NCBI GenBank assembly: GCA_030374805.1
Contig: JARGSG010000081.1
Location: 186,001-250,000, forward strand
Reading direction: 5' to 3'
Source of the DNA: Gracilaria gracilis
Lineage: Eukaryota > Rhodophyta > Florideophyceae > Gracilariales > Gracilariaceae
DNA: 64,000 bases
Program-made: the position numbers and the translations under genes
Shown: positions 22,457 to 32,680 of the stretch, piece after piece
Layout: every line of letters begins with the position of its first letter
Position numbering within the stretch: the first letter of the stretch is position 1
The notes under the pieces: model-generated
Seen by the model: only the letters and a program-made list of their open reading frames with translations
Database searches by the model: none
Told to the model about the DNA's origin: nothing

Positions 22457-23235
22457 ATGCCGCACCGAAAGCCTGAAATCACCAAAAGAGGCCCGAACTT
22501 TACCCCTGAGGAAGATCCCGCACTTCGTAGGGCATGGACGTCCGCAACGCGGTCCATCACTGAACAGAATGCCGAAACCTTTTGGAGCACTGTGTACAAT
22601 GCGTTTGTAACTCAACCAGAGTAATGTCGGTCTCGAACGGCATGCAGCCTTCAGTCGCGTTGGGCAACAGTGGCCAAACATGCCCAAAAGTATATAGCGG
22701 CGGAGAAACGTTATCGCTCTCGGATTCCATCAGAAGAGACAGAGGACCAACCTTTCAAAACATTATGACATTATACAGAAACAAGAACAATATTAAGGTC
22801 AAAAGAGAGAAGAAACTGGCGGCTCCAATTCGCTTTCCTCCTGCAGTAAGACTGTTGGCAACATTTCCCAAGTTCTCTTCTAAACTAGGTGAAAGCTCTC
22901 GCAAAGCAACTGTGCAACGTACGCCTCCTGTGATGGGAGTGGAGCAACATATTGAAGAAACATCTATTGGCTCTGTCGCAATGCACAATCCCACATCGTC
23001 GTGCCCTGAAGGATCAAAGAAAGAGAAGAAGAGGCAACAAATAGAACGCAACATTGGGGGACTCCCAAAGAGCGTTGACGCAGTGAACCAAACTTTAAGA
23101 GGTTCGGCAATCAGTAAGAGAAATGCCGCTTCCATATCATTGCAGCTCAAGGTACTGCACCGAATGACGTTATCACCGAAGGTCATGAACGAACGCCAGG
23201 AGGAACGAATGTCCCATGCAGCTATATCTTGGTGA
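22457..23235 (+). pseudogene. Harbinger-associated MYB/SANT-like DNA-binding protein (ORF1), interrupted
   Basis: The ATG at 22457 starts MPHRKPEITKRG followed by NFTPEEDPALRRAW, the first helix pattern of the MYB/SANT-like (trihelix) proteins carried by PIF/Harbinger elements, then ETFWSTVYNAF. After an in-frame TAA (22622) the same frame continues RWATVAKHAQKY and AAEKRY, the second half of the fold. Near 22,770 reading passes to another frame with Lys-rich CPEGSKKEKKRQQ, matching the usual RP.G.K.AK motif, and ends at 23235. This partner normally brings the transposase to the nucleus and to the element ends. The transposase lies convergent, on the minus strand (23,603-24,742), as expected for a two-gene Harbinger element. 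Confidence 0.65.
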
Positions 23236-23602
23236 ATTTGTTACTGGAATGTATATGGAAACAAGCTCGGTTGAACAAAAATCCATTCATGGCAGCGCAA
23301 TCACGTCCTGTAATCCTAGTCTCATTGGTAACACCTCCTCTTATCAAGCCGCAAACAGCACAGAGACTGATATGTTTGCTTTAAACATGAACACTATTGG
23401 TGCGGTTGCGCCGCACGATGGGACATCTTTAGAACAGCAAAATGAAACTCTCGGGGCTATCCGCCTAGAAGCAGGGTATGCCGTAGAGCTCCAGCCGCTG
23501 GAGGCGCCTCGGGCGTCTCCGCTGCCCCCGATGCTTTCCATGCCCATGCCGTCCAGAGCTTCTCTTGATGCGTAAATTGTGTGCTCTGCGACTAAGGGTT
23601 TC
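23236..23602 (+). other. region between the two convergent Harbinger genes
   Basis: A plus frame here (NMNTIGAVAPHDG, ending MPMPSRASLDA at 23,575) could be a continuation of the accessory protein or a spurious frame. No domain. Confidence 0.3.
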
Positions 23603-24742
23603 CTATCCGCAACCATAAGTCTTGCGACAAGCGTTTCGTAAGTTCACGTGAGTGATTTCTTTTGTGACTAGATCATTTGTTTCAAGTAGAGCCAATAAAC
23701 CTAGTGCAACTACAGCTTCTTCCGTCTCTTGTTCTGTTGCACTGGTTAACACCCCATAACCATCGCCAATATTCGCTTCTTCCGCCAACTCCTTTACGAC
23801 ACTGACATACTCTCCATTTTCTCCAACGTCTTCGTTCAACTCGTCCCTACCATTCATATCTACAACCATATTGTGTGAAATCACACAAAGTTTACTTATC
23901 AGAACAATCAACTAATCGCTGCACTCAAACCGTACGTATCGGAGCACTTTAAGTCGTCCTTGTAGCGCACCAAAGAAAATCTTTCAATATCTTTTGGTAC
24001 AGATTCTTGGGCTTTGGTTATGTTCAACTCCCTTACATTAACGGAAGCGTGAATCGGTCCAATGAATATTGCCCAACGTAGATAGATTCCATACACCAAG
24101 TTGTGCAGCAATCCGTTTCGAGTTACATTTGACACTTTGTATCCCCCCGGAAGAGTTATTCGGCGTCGTCCCGAAATTATGTCAATGAGCAGTGGACTGT
24201 TGTCTGCAACTGTTATGTCATTATTGGTACCACATCGGCCTGGAAACTAATCCCAACAATAGAGCCTCCGGTCGCATAAAGCTTCCCATAAAAGCGGAGC
24301 CAGCTTTCCATTCTTTTGGTTGTGGTATTGTCCTTTCCATGCCTTGTGGCAGTTATTCAAATGGATATGCATGCCATTGATGCACCCAATACAGCCCGGA
24401 AACCCAGCAACAGCATACTATCCCTCAATTGTTCGCAACTCTTCCAGTGTAGGTTCTCTAATCAAATACGTACTACCATAACAATCTTAAGTTGCTCAAA
24501 GTACCAACGGAATGTATCGGAAGCCCTACAAGAAATATTTTCATTTTTTGGAGTCTAATCTGAGTGCAAATGGAAACAATTGGGGCACTTGGAGTGTAAT
24601 TGGTTACCATTATGATGCATGACTCCGTCAGGCATCTTTCCAGCTCGGTGCACTCTGAGGTGAAGTGGAGGCAAACAAATTCTCTCCTACTTGCGCGCCC
24701 TTCTGCGGAGTACGCACTGAGGTCAACCGGAGATGAAATCAA
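23603..24742 (-). pseudogene. PIF/Harbinger transposase of the Plant_tran type (copy C)
   Basis: On the minus strand, from about 24,420 downward, the text follows the plant transposon protein order: GFPGCIGCINGMHIHL, CHKAWKGQY, LLWEALCDRRLYCWD, an in-frame TAG (plus positions 24247-24249), then GTNNDITVADNSPLL, GGYKV, YGIYLRWAIFIGPIH, AQESVPKDIER, and after a frame change near 23,910 CVISHNMVV with an acidic tail to 23603. The conserved Asp of the first catalytic block (usually SIDC or similar) reads Asn here. The element's other protein is the MYB-like ORF at 22.5 kb. Probably inactive. Confidence 0.7.
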
Positions 24743-25735
24743 TGTTCCAGGCGCGCGCTCTTGTGGCTTGCATACTGAGGCTCGTTGGATAAGAGTTATT
24801 CTGTTCGTGGTCTAAGCATGTAACTCATCGTGAACAATATTGACGTATATAAATTTTCCTACGGGAATGGTAGGAGCCGACATTGCGAACTATGACGCCA
24901 CGCAATATGTAGCATTCGGACATCGCTACCCTATCCCTCGGAAAGCCTTTTTTCAAGGAACTGCTATTGATCGCAGCTGGTACTGCAGGAAAGCGTTGAG
25001 CCCTTCCTCGTCGCTCATCATCGCAAGTGTTGCTTTGCGCGCGTCTTATGTGCGTCGCGTCGCGCTTTGGTGCCGCTGCTGCCACGCACAAACTTTTGCT
25101 CCCCGTTGGTCGTGTGTCATGTCGCCGTGCTGTGTGCGCCAGTGCTCTGGTCGCTCTTTACACGTACTCTTTTCGTTGCTCTACGACAAATGCAACACCC
25201 CGGCCCACGCCGCAATCCGTTAGTGTTTCCTAACGTTTTAACCTCATTCACGTGGCTCGTCGTTGCACTGGCCCCCAATCCGCTCATCAACGTGCACACG
25301 CCTTTTAGACGCCGTGCCCGCCGCATCATGGCGCTACTCTGGTACGGAGCACACTTTCACGTGCACACAGACGCTCACACTCGTTCAAAGTTGGCCCGTT
25401 TCCTTTTAAATCGCGTCGTCTGGCCACCAAACTATATGCGCACATACAAACCGTGTGTCATAATCGCCGACAAACACACACTTTGATTCTTCTTGACACT
25501 CTCAACTCCGGCCAACTACGCTGTCACTCACCGTGTCTGCCAACAAAACCAGAACAGTTATCTCCTCTGTTCTCCGTTGTGCATGCATGCCATCAATCCT
25601 CTTCTGATTACAGCCCGCATCATATGAACCATAACTGAAACCGCCCCATTTTGATTCCCATCTGTTCACACTCTCAACTATTCAGAGCCCACGCCAATCA
25701 TCCCCTCACATTTGCAGCGACGATTATAAAGAGTA
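24743..25735. other. no supported gene
   Basis: Overlapping frames on both strands of about 80-140 codons, rich in Cys, His and Arg, without domain logic. Confidence 0.35.
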
Positions 25736-26196
25736 TGGCGTCAATAGCTCATTCCCTCTCCCCAACCTCAACCTCAACGCTTGCGCCCACTTCCAACACC
25801 AACCGCACTCTTGCAAAGCGCAGCCTCGCTTAGCATGGTCCTCCCGACCACCATCCTCTTCGTCTCCTTTCTGCTCACGGCATTTTTTGCCTATCCAAAG
25901 CCTCAGTACCCCATTCGCTCTATACGCAGGCTGCTGCGACCCGTCGTGTACCCACAGGCCGCTCCGAACAAAAACCTCACCCAAGTCCCACTCCCATTCC
26001 ATCTTCGTCTCCGGTGAGAGCAAAGAATAGAGGAATTCGTGACAACATCTCTCTGCCCGCCTCACAACCAGAAGTGCCCATGGAGCCGTCAACCTCTTCC
26101 CCAGATCAAGATCGTACCACCTCCGACATATTGGCGCAACCGAACATACTTGGAGCATCCGCGAGCCTGTGTCTCGGCTTACAAGAAGCTTAGGCC

Positions 26197-27156
26197 ATGT
26201 GCGCACTCTACGCTCGCCAATGCGAGGTGCAACCCTGTTCACTGCCGTCATCCGGCAGTCTGTTTGGCGCCATGTTTGCTTCTCGCCAGCTCTTGTCTGG
26301 TCAGTTCATGTGCGGCAATACACGAAACCCCACCATCACGCCGACGGTAACGCCGTCTCCTTCTGCAAGTTTATCCATGTCCACCACCCCCTCGCCTTCG
26401 CCATCATTGTCCTCTACTCCAACACGAATGCCGTTTACCTTTCGGACTCCGTCTGAAACTGTCTCGCCAAGTCCCAGTCCCTCACCGCCTGCAGGCGGGT
26501 CAACGAAGCCATATGCGCCCCCACCAAAGGCTTCGATTTCGCCATCTCCAACTGTGTCAGTGGCTCCGTCAATTTCAACGACGCCATCTATGTCGGTGTC
26601 GCCATCAAGTTCGCCTGACTTCACACCAACGCCCAGTAAATCCGTATTGCCATCTGCCAGTGCTTCCGTCTGGCCATCAGTTAGTGCTTCAGCATCTCCA
26701 TCGGCCAGTGCTTCAGCATCGCCATCGGCCAGTGCTTCAGCATCACTATCGGCCAGTGCTTCAGCATTGCCATCGGCCAGTGCTTCAGTGTCGGCATCAC
26801 CATCACCTCCCAAGGATGAAGAACCATGCAGACTTGTAGTCAATGACGAAAATGAGCCCATTGTGAAGACCAAATGCAGATGTGGACCAATGAAGGGCAA
26901 TTCAGGCGCTGTGCGAACGAGAGTGCTTGGGCCACGGGGATGTGTGACTGGATGTCTGATGGATAACAACGAGCTCCTCACTGAATGTATAAATGCTCGA
27001 GATGGTGACAATGGCTCTAGGTTTGATGATTTCTTGGCGTTGCTGAATGATACTGAAGAGGGCCCGCTCAAGCAATGTTGCGAAGACACATGTGGTGGCA
27101 CACTGAGAGACCCAAGTAGTCCAAACTATCGATGTGCACTGCCTGTACCTCAGTAG
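26197..27156 (+). CDS. Ser/Pro-repeat protein with Cys-rich C-terminal domain, probably secreted
   Basis: An uninterrupted frame of 319 residues. Residues about 40-205 are Ser/Pro/Ala/Thr repeats (TPSPSAS, SPSPSPSPP, then PSASASAS units), the type of sequence that carries O-glycans in extracellular matrix proteins of algae. Residues about 206-319 form a compact Cys-rich region with CRCG, GCVTGC, QCCEDTCGG and a final RCALP, which suggests disulfides and export. The frame's N-terminus lacks a clear signal peptide, but an adjacent frame at about 26,243-26,300 reads PAVCLAPCLLLASSCLV, so the start may be displaced by an indel or splice. The role (wall or matrix) is inferred from composition. Confidence 0.55.
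   Translation: MCALYARQCEVQPCSLPSSGSLFGAMFASRQLLSGQFMCGNTRNPTITPTVTPSPSASLSMSTTPSPSPSLSSTPTRMPFTFRTPSETVSPSPSPSPPAGGSTKPYAPPPKASISPSPTVSVAPSISTTPSMSVSPSSSPDFTPTPSKSVLPSASASVWPSVSASASPSASASASPSASASASLSASASALPSASASVSASPSPPKDEEPCRLVVNDENEPIVKTKCRCGPMKGNSGAVRTRVLGPRGCVTGCLMDNNELLTECINARDGDNGSRFDDFLALLNDTEEGPLKQCCEDTCGGTLRDPSSPNYRCALPVPQ
26647..26791 (+). repeat. 24-bp coding tandem repeat, about six units
   Basis: Units close to CCATCGGCCAGTGCTTCAG plus a variable triplet encode P-S-A-S-A-S-A-x. Copies differ by one to three bases. The reverse strand is also open here, giving an Ala/Asp/Glu repeat shadow. Confidence 0.85.
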
Positions 27157-27941
27157 CGGCTGTACACAAGGTTACCTGTACAGAAAATCTTTTGTTCACG
27201 CACCGCCGTGCCTGTAGGTCAGTGTTGTTTCAGTAACGAGAAGGACGCTTTGGGATTAGCATGCCTCATCAAAATACGCCGGGCCACCTCCTCACGTCGT
27301 TCTTCAAATTTAACTGTTCTCTCCACACCTTTCAGGAAGCGCTCATCTCCAGTTGCATATAGAATAAGACGCGCAAACAGCTCCGGAAACAGCTCCGGTC
27401 GTGAGATATCCCAGCTGCAATGGCGGCGACTCAGTTTCTCACTTGTTCTTTTGCGGACCCATGAAGTTAGTCTCCGTTTGATGAAGCATACAGTCTGACG
27501 ACGCCGATCAGCTGTACCCACGATCCTCGATTAATAACATTATTCTGGGTAGCTTCCAGGTGTTAGCTGCCCAGCTACGTCATTATAGTAGACGCCTGAT
27601 AATTGTTGCTTCGGATCTATTGGGCAGCACCTATATCGCTGTCGTTATTTACGTCCCGAACGGTATTATCGACACCGCTTGATTATAATTACAGACATCC
27701 TTATCTTTCGCAACTCAACCCCCCGAACATCCGACGAACCTCCGACGAGCCTCCCTGTACTTTCCCTACGCTGTTACGCTGTGAAAAAAAGCTATGAAAG
27801 GTACGAGCGCGAACGCCAACTCCACTCCCCCACACTCTTCGCACTTCTCTTCGATTCTAAAATTGCCCCGGAAATCTACCCTTTTCGCAGTTTGAATCCC
27901 ACGAACGAATTTCCAGGACAGTAAGCCCTCGTTACCCTCAG
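27157..27941 (-). CDS. weak minus-strand ORF (27219-27521) and flanks
   Basis: A 100-residue minus frame contains SRPELFPELFARLILYATGDERFLKG and ERREEVARRILMRH, which has natural helical composition. Start and function are unknown. The rest of the interval (27,522-27,941) shows no supported gene. It could be an exon of a gene on the minus strand. Confidence 0.3.
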
Positions 27942-28328
27942 ATGCCACCGCATACCAAACCACAACCGGCAGAAAATGACCCCTCGTTTGCAGATGGCGC
28001 ACAGCAGTCCCCAAACTTCTCTGCTCCCCCCATAAACCCGCTCCCTGTAGTTACAGAGCACACGCGAGAAGATGACGCACAAAATTGTTCCTGTTACTTT
28101 TGCTTTGGCTTCTTTTCTGGAGTCATTCTCAATGTGTTTTCACTTTGTTTGCTGACCTGTCCAGCCGTATCAGGAGCGGCTATCGAAAGCCAAACACAGT
28201 TTGTTTGGGGCTCTGGTTTTGGTTTTGTGGTGAACACATTTGCTGTTGTTATTGTTTTTGCAACAATACTTGTGGGGAGGGCTTTAAACGAGCGAGATGC
28301 CCACGCAATGTCTGATGCACTCTCTTAA
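27942..28328 (+). CDS. small membrane protein, two predicted TM segments
   Basis: An ATG frame of 128 residues without interruptions. A Pro-rich soluble N-terminus (about 45 residues) is followed by a Cys-containing hydrophobic segment (CYFCFGFFSGVILNVFSLCLL) and a second hydrophobic segment (FGFVVNTFAVVIVFATILV), then a short charged tail (NERDAHAMSDALS). This hairpin topology is common in small unknown membrane proteins. Family not recognised. Confidence 0.5.
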   Translation: MPPHTKPQPAENDPSFADGAQQSPNFSAPPINPLPVVTEHTREDDAQNCSCYFCFGFFSGVILNVFSLCLLTCPAVSGAAIESQTQFVWGSGFGFVVNTFAVVIVFATILVGRALNERDAHAMSDALS

Positions 28329-28854
28329 TTCCCTTCAACTGTATGTCAAAATGATCTTGTAATAGCAAATTGTTTCACGTCGAGCTATACTTGTAAATAC
28401 TTTTTCTGTAGAAGTTTTCTCAGTAAAAATGAAATGAATCATCTTGAACCTTCGGCGGTAAGAAGTCGAAATGGGTTTCTTTCTTGCTTTTTAGCCCGAA
28501 CCCAGCAGTAGGCGAAGAAAATGACTGCTCTTTTGCATCAAACCTTATAAAGCATCTGCAGTTTCTCTCCGTGAGAAGCTCACGCCTTGAGCAACATCAT
28601 ACCGTACGCAATCGAGAGCTAAAAAAATTGAGACGCGGTCATTCAAGGATATCGGATTACGCTGGCGCCCGCGACATCAGTTTAATTCGGGACATGATGT
28701 CATCTGCGCACATAACATAACGTCATTACGCACCAGGCATCGTCTTCCACCTGCCCTATTCCTGCTTCTGCTTCTACTTATCTCATGTCTACTGCTGCTG
28801 CTCCCTTCGCCCTTGGTTCGCTTTCCAAATCAACGCCGCAAAACCCTTCGTTCT
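28329..28854. other. intergenic, no supported gene
   Basis: AT-rich 3' flank of the small membrane gene. One 78-codon plus frame (28,484-28,720) has no visible domain. Confidence 0.4.
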
Positions 28855-29322
28855 TCAAAAATCAAGCCCATAATACTCGGCCATGAACTTCACAATTTCC
28901 GACGCATGGGGGACTAGTTCCGGAAAATTTGTTCTTAGCGCTGCCCGTATGGTGTCAGCAAGCAATGCAAAGTCATGACGGTTGCTTAGAACATACGGTT
29001 CTGATCGCTGTACCAATTCCCAGTTGCTACTGATGTTTTGAGCTTTGATGACAGTTTCCATCGATCCAACAGCATCTGGACTAAATTCCGCCAGAATCCG
29101 ACTCACGAATGTTACCCGGTGGAACACTCGCCAACATGGTGGCTTCTTTTCGCTCTGGTAAGCTTGCCGAAGAGCTAACGCGTTCGGGAGCTTACTTTCT
29201 CTGAACCGTATTGGATCGACAACCTTTTGAAACAAATCTTCAAAATTCTCACTGGAGGAATCAAGATAAAAGTTTTTGAATCGATGTTTATGGGGAACTT
29301 CTATTCTGCTGCTAAGATCGAC
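28855..29322 (-). CDS. C-terminal fragment of an unknown protein
   Basis: A minus frame open from 29322 to a stop at 28855, about 155 codons, with convincing composition (SSENFEDLFQKVVD, WELVQRSEPYVLSNRHDFALLADTI, HASEIVKFMAEYYGLDF). No ATG at the open end, so it is the last part of a larger or broken gene. It is divergent from the HEAT-repeat remnant, whose readable frame starts within bases of this one's open end. Family not recognised. Confidence 0.4.
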   Translation of the reverse strand, partial: VDLSSRIEVPHKHRFKNFYLDSSSENFEDLFQKVVDPIRFRESKLPNALALRQAYQSEKKPPCWRVFHRVTFVSRILAEFSPDAVGSMETVIKAQNISSNWELVQRSEPYVLSNRHDFALLADTIRAALRTNFPELVPHASEIVKFMAEYYGLDF

Positions 29323-30005
29323 TCAAGGGTGAAGCAAAAAAGGAAGCATTCAAAGCATTTGTGTCAATGGCGACATGCAACGGTCCTACTGTTCGGAAGA
29401 ACTGTGCGTTTAACCTGCCTGGGGTTGTTTCATGTCTCGCACAAAGTGGTCGGTTTCAGCTTTCAGCTATTGCATAATTCTTATCCCGTGATTCAGATCC
29501 CGAAACCCGTCGGAGGCTGGCAGCCGGGTTGCATGAAACTTTTAACGTTTTGGGGGCGAAGAATACCATTGACAACCTGTTCGATACAGTCATTCGTCTC
29601 TTGACGGATGGTAATGGCGTAGTAAAACTGAATACGCTTCGTCACTTGGAAAAGCTCATCGCTGAGCTAGCGAGACACAGTGGTTACAACTCTGAACACA
29701 AGCTGGCGCCAATCTTCGATAACCTGCAATCCCTTGCCAAAGGAAATTGGAGAACCCAAGAGCTCCTTGCGAGCCAGTTAAAGCTCGCCGCTCCTCTAGT
29801 ACCCCCTCCCATAATTCGATCCAATGCCCTTCCTCTCCTTTATCAAATGGCGGCTGAAAGTTCAAATCTTGTCAGGAAAACGACAGTGGCTGCGATTGCG
29901 ACGTGCATGAGATATATTCCGGACACTATAGAGAGAAAAGAAGTCATGCGTGAGTTTCGGGAGAAATGGGCCAATGGACCTGTTCTGGAACCCACATACA
30001 GTTGA
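29316..30005 (+). pseudogene. HEAT-repeat protein, PP2A/PP4 regulatory-subunit-like fragment, in-frame stop
   Basis: The frame reads as paired helices of HEAT repeats: FNLPGVVSCLAQSGRFQL, then an in-frame TAA (29475-29477), FLSRDSDPETRRRLAAGLHE, DTVIRLLTDGNGVVKLN, LQSLAKGNWRTQELLASQL, NALPLLYQMAAESSNLVRK and TTVAAIATCMRYI, ending at 30,005. The D.....VR or D.E.RR inter-helix pattern and the LA..LHE block resemble the PP4R1/PP2A-A group, which scaffolds Ser/Thr phosphatases in cytoplasm or nucleus. The readable part covers about five repeats, fewer than expected (over ten), so the 5' part is missing or decayed. CAA to TAA would explain the stop. Confidence 0.6.
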
Positions 30006-30025
30006 AAACTCGAGTTGAGAATTAA

Positions 30026-31084
30026 CGTACAACGCCAAAGCAGCTACTACAGTACGCGAACACCATTTTTGACGAGTCCGATTGCAACGTCACGCCCTCA
30101 TGGTATTTCAAAACCTGCAATCGCCCCTACGCGCCGCAACACCGCCTCATCGTGTGCCCGCAATTGAAGCTCGTGTACTACTGCGACACTTCCTGTCAAA
30201 ATCGTCACTTGCCAAACTACGGCGAAGAATGTAGACAAGTACAAGGCGAACAAACAATGTTGCGTAACTGGAACAAGGGCGAATTGAATCAGTCGCGTAT
30301 GGCGCCCATTTCATCGAGCAGTCAAAAGCAATATCTCGAAAGCGTGACACCCGCACTGTGCGAGGTTTATTTCGTGCGCTTCCGGTTTTCCGGACTGATA
30401 GAGCACAGGACATGCCGCTACGAGGTGGCACCACTGCTGGAAAAGCTTCTTGAAAATATTCTCGATATGTTGCATCGTCTCGCCGACCGCTTCAGCCTCA
30501 GCCTGTGCATCCCGTTCACGGTACTACGTCTTAACAAGTACGCGCTCTGTGTGGCATTCATTACCAATTTCATTCGCAATGGTCTTCCACTTACCAACAT
30601 AGAGTATGTGTACGTATTGTTCACGCTGGATGATTGGTTGAACTACTCTGCCGATCGCTACGCCGACATATTTGACGCCTTGCCTGAGGTAGTGCCATAT
30701 TCTGTGCGGGTGCCGTTTCTCGTGGCGCTGTACCTCGTCAAGCTACGAATCATGGCTAACTACGAAGCGAATCATCGGCGCATGAGTGTCTTTTGAAGCA
30801 CGAGCAGCGCACAGCGGCTTGCAGATTGTGTCGAGCAGATGGCGCGCTACTTTGCGGGAGATGCAGGTGATGATGCTGGCGTGGCCGAGCAGGAGCATCA
30901 TGTTGAGCGCCACCTTCAAATCATCAACGATTGGGACTGTAGTTATCTGGCAATCATCATCATGCCGGAGGTATTCATGCAGTATAGTGTTATGTCGTAT
31001 CGACATATTAAGGGGGCTAGAATTCTCAATGAAGTGATCTGGAGCAGCAGCCGCATGTTCACATGCATTTCGGGTGCCATGTAG
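30026..31084 (+). pseudogene. MYND-type zinc-finger-like protein, one in-frame stop
   Basis: A single frame of 353 codons between TAA at 30023 and TAG at 31082. Residues about 30-70 read FKTCNRPYAPQ, IVCPQLKLVYYCDTSCQNRHL and NYGEECRQV, the second half of a MYND finger (C..C pairs, YYC...CQ..H, final C); one usual Cys appears absent. The remainder is helical with hydrophobic segments and no known domain. An in-frame TGA lies at 30794-30796, after which the frame continues about 95 codons (ARYFAGDAGDDAG, HLQIINDWDCSYLA). No ATG precedes the finger in frame. MYND fingers bind proline-rich peptides. Partner unknown. Confidence 0.55.
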
Positions 31085-31120
31085 CGATTTAGAAAAGCTT
31101 TGTTCACGCAAACTGGCGCC

Positions 31121-31534
31121 ATGGTTCAGTTAACGGAGCATGAGAAATGAGTAACGTTTGGCGTTTTTGGACACACAAAGTTGTCAATTACCTTTGGTAT
31201 CAAGGGTACAGATTCATATACACAGGCAACCGCGCTGCGCAGCGGGGTTGCTGGCATTGAAGAAGTGATTATGGCGGCGATTTGTGGCATTGCAATCGCT
31301 CGGCAGCGCAACGAGCGCTTTTGCTCGATCGAAAATTGATGCGAGGTGGAAAACCAAAGCATTCAAGTTGGTTTCGCAATATGTTTTATAACCTCTCAAG
31401 CTGGAATAGGTACGGAATGTGTGTTTCGAGAACGACAGGCAGCGCCTGAAGGGCCGCAGGTGAGAGTGGCGTGCATGTCGTCGTGCCTGCATGGATCCAG
31501 CTGCACATGTGATGGACCGAAGCTGTATGTATGA
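31121..31534 (+). pseudogene. small unknown gene with two in-frame TGA codons
   Basis: The ATG at 31121 (GCGCCATGG context) begins a frame of exactly 138 codons to TGA at 31532-31534, broken by TGA at 31148 (codon 10) and 31337 (codon 73). Between them the text is natural (LSITFGIKGTDSYTQATAL, GIEEVIMAAICGIAIARQR), and the C-terminal part has paired Cys (VACMSSCLHGSSCTC). No family recognised. It directly follows the MYND-like gene on the same strand. Confidence 0.4.
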
Positions 31535-32209
31535 AAGTGTCTCGCTGTATGCGGAGGTTGCGGTTGTGTTTGTTTACTAAATAAACACGAGTGCTGAAGC
31601 ATGCTATCGAGCACAGTTCTTGTGTTTGTTGAACTAGAACGTGTGTGGCTTCAGCTTAAAAGGAGAAAGAGAAAGAGAGCGACCACGTAGACACGGGAAG
31701 CTCCCGTTCATTACAATACTGTGAAAATATACGAGCTGGGGCTCGGGCAGGCAAACTATGCGAGACGCTCTTTTGGCCGATCTCCACACGGGTATCACGG
31801 GCATCATTTGATAGGACACTTGCAGAGTTGTAAGGGGTTATAGCATTATTGTTGAGGACTGATTCAATTTCGCCACTTCTACGGCCAATCGCTTGCGCAA
31901 CTCCCTTGTTGGAGACGGTGACCAGGCTTCAGGTTGGACTCAAAGCCTCGGTCCCGGATGTGTATGGGGCCTCAGCTTGGGCTGGGGATGTCAGAGCCGG
32001 AGTGAGAACCAGCGCTGAAGGCAGTAGGGGTGGAAGCTCATCTTCCTGTTGTGCCTAAAAATTACGATTAGGTTCATCCGCAGGAACTCGAGCCATAGTA
32101 GTTCAATCCTCTCGGCCATATGAAGGAGATTCATGGTTGCTAGATGAGCATTTTTGTTCCGTTTCGACTCGGGCTGTCGCCCGTTGTTTCACTTGAATGT
32201 GGATAGAAT
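31535..32209. other. intergenic, no supported gene
   Basis: A short interrupted palindrome (31566-31588, arms GTGTTT/AAACAC plus TTT/AAA) may be a transcription end hairpin or chance. No gene. Confidence 0.35.
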
Positions 32210-32666
32210 TTGTCATGTTGTACAGCTAGAGATGTACGACAGGCTTCGATGGCTTCGAGGCTGTCTCATATCAGGGAACGGCGATATACACAAGAAAACG
32301 CGGAATTGGACATGAGTGTGGGCTACATGTTGAGACAACGGTTGCTCTTTTATATTTGCTGTAACTCTGGAGTAATTCAGGACTGCTATGCACACATGTG
32401 ATATACTACGGAAACATCAGGAATTGTACGAATCAAGATTGTCGAAGAGAATAGCATATATCTTGACGAACTACATGGACGCCCAAAACACTGCGAAAGC
32501 AAATTCAACAGTCCGTTGGGTGGTTTTGGAAGCCAAACTTTCGTACAAATTGCGTCTCCATGTTTTGAAACAGAGGAATGCACAAAGCAAAGAGACTTCT
32601 CCAACGTTAAACAACTGGCTTGGTCAGTTTATTCTTGAGTATGACGCACAAAAAAGCACCTTCTGA
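32210..32666 (+). pseudogene. unknown helical protein fragment, two frames
   Basis: One frame (32,210-32,401) contains ASRLSHIRERRYTQENAELDMSVG; a second (32,388-32,666) continues LRKHQELYESRLSKRIAYIL and AKLSYKLRLHVLKQRNAQ before a stop. They overlap by a few bases and look like one helical protein split by an indel near 32,395. Family unknown. It is convergent with the Cys-rich gene on the other strand. Confidence 0.3.
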
Positions 32667-32680
32667 CGCTCTCCATGACT

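Noticed and set aside
26301-27101. Long minus-strand frame with Ala/Asp/Glu repeats
   Set aside because: It is the reverse reading of the 24-bp Ser/Pro repeat on the plus strand, which has the more natural Cys-rich domain.
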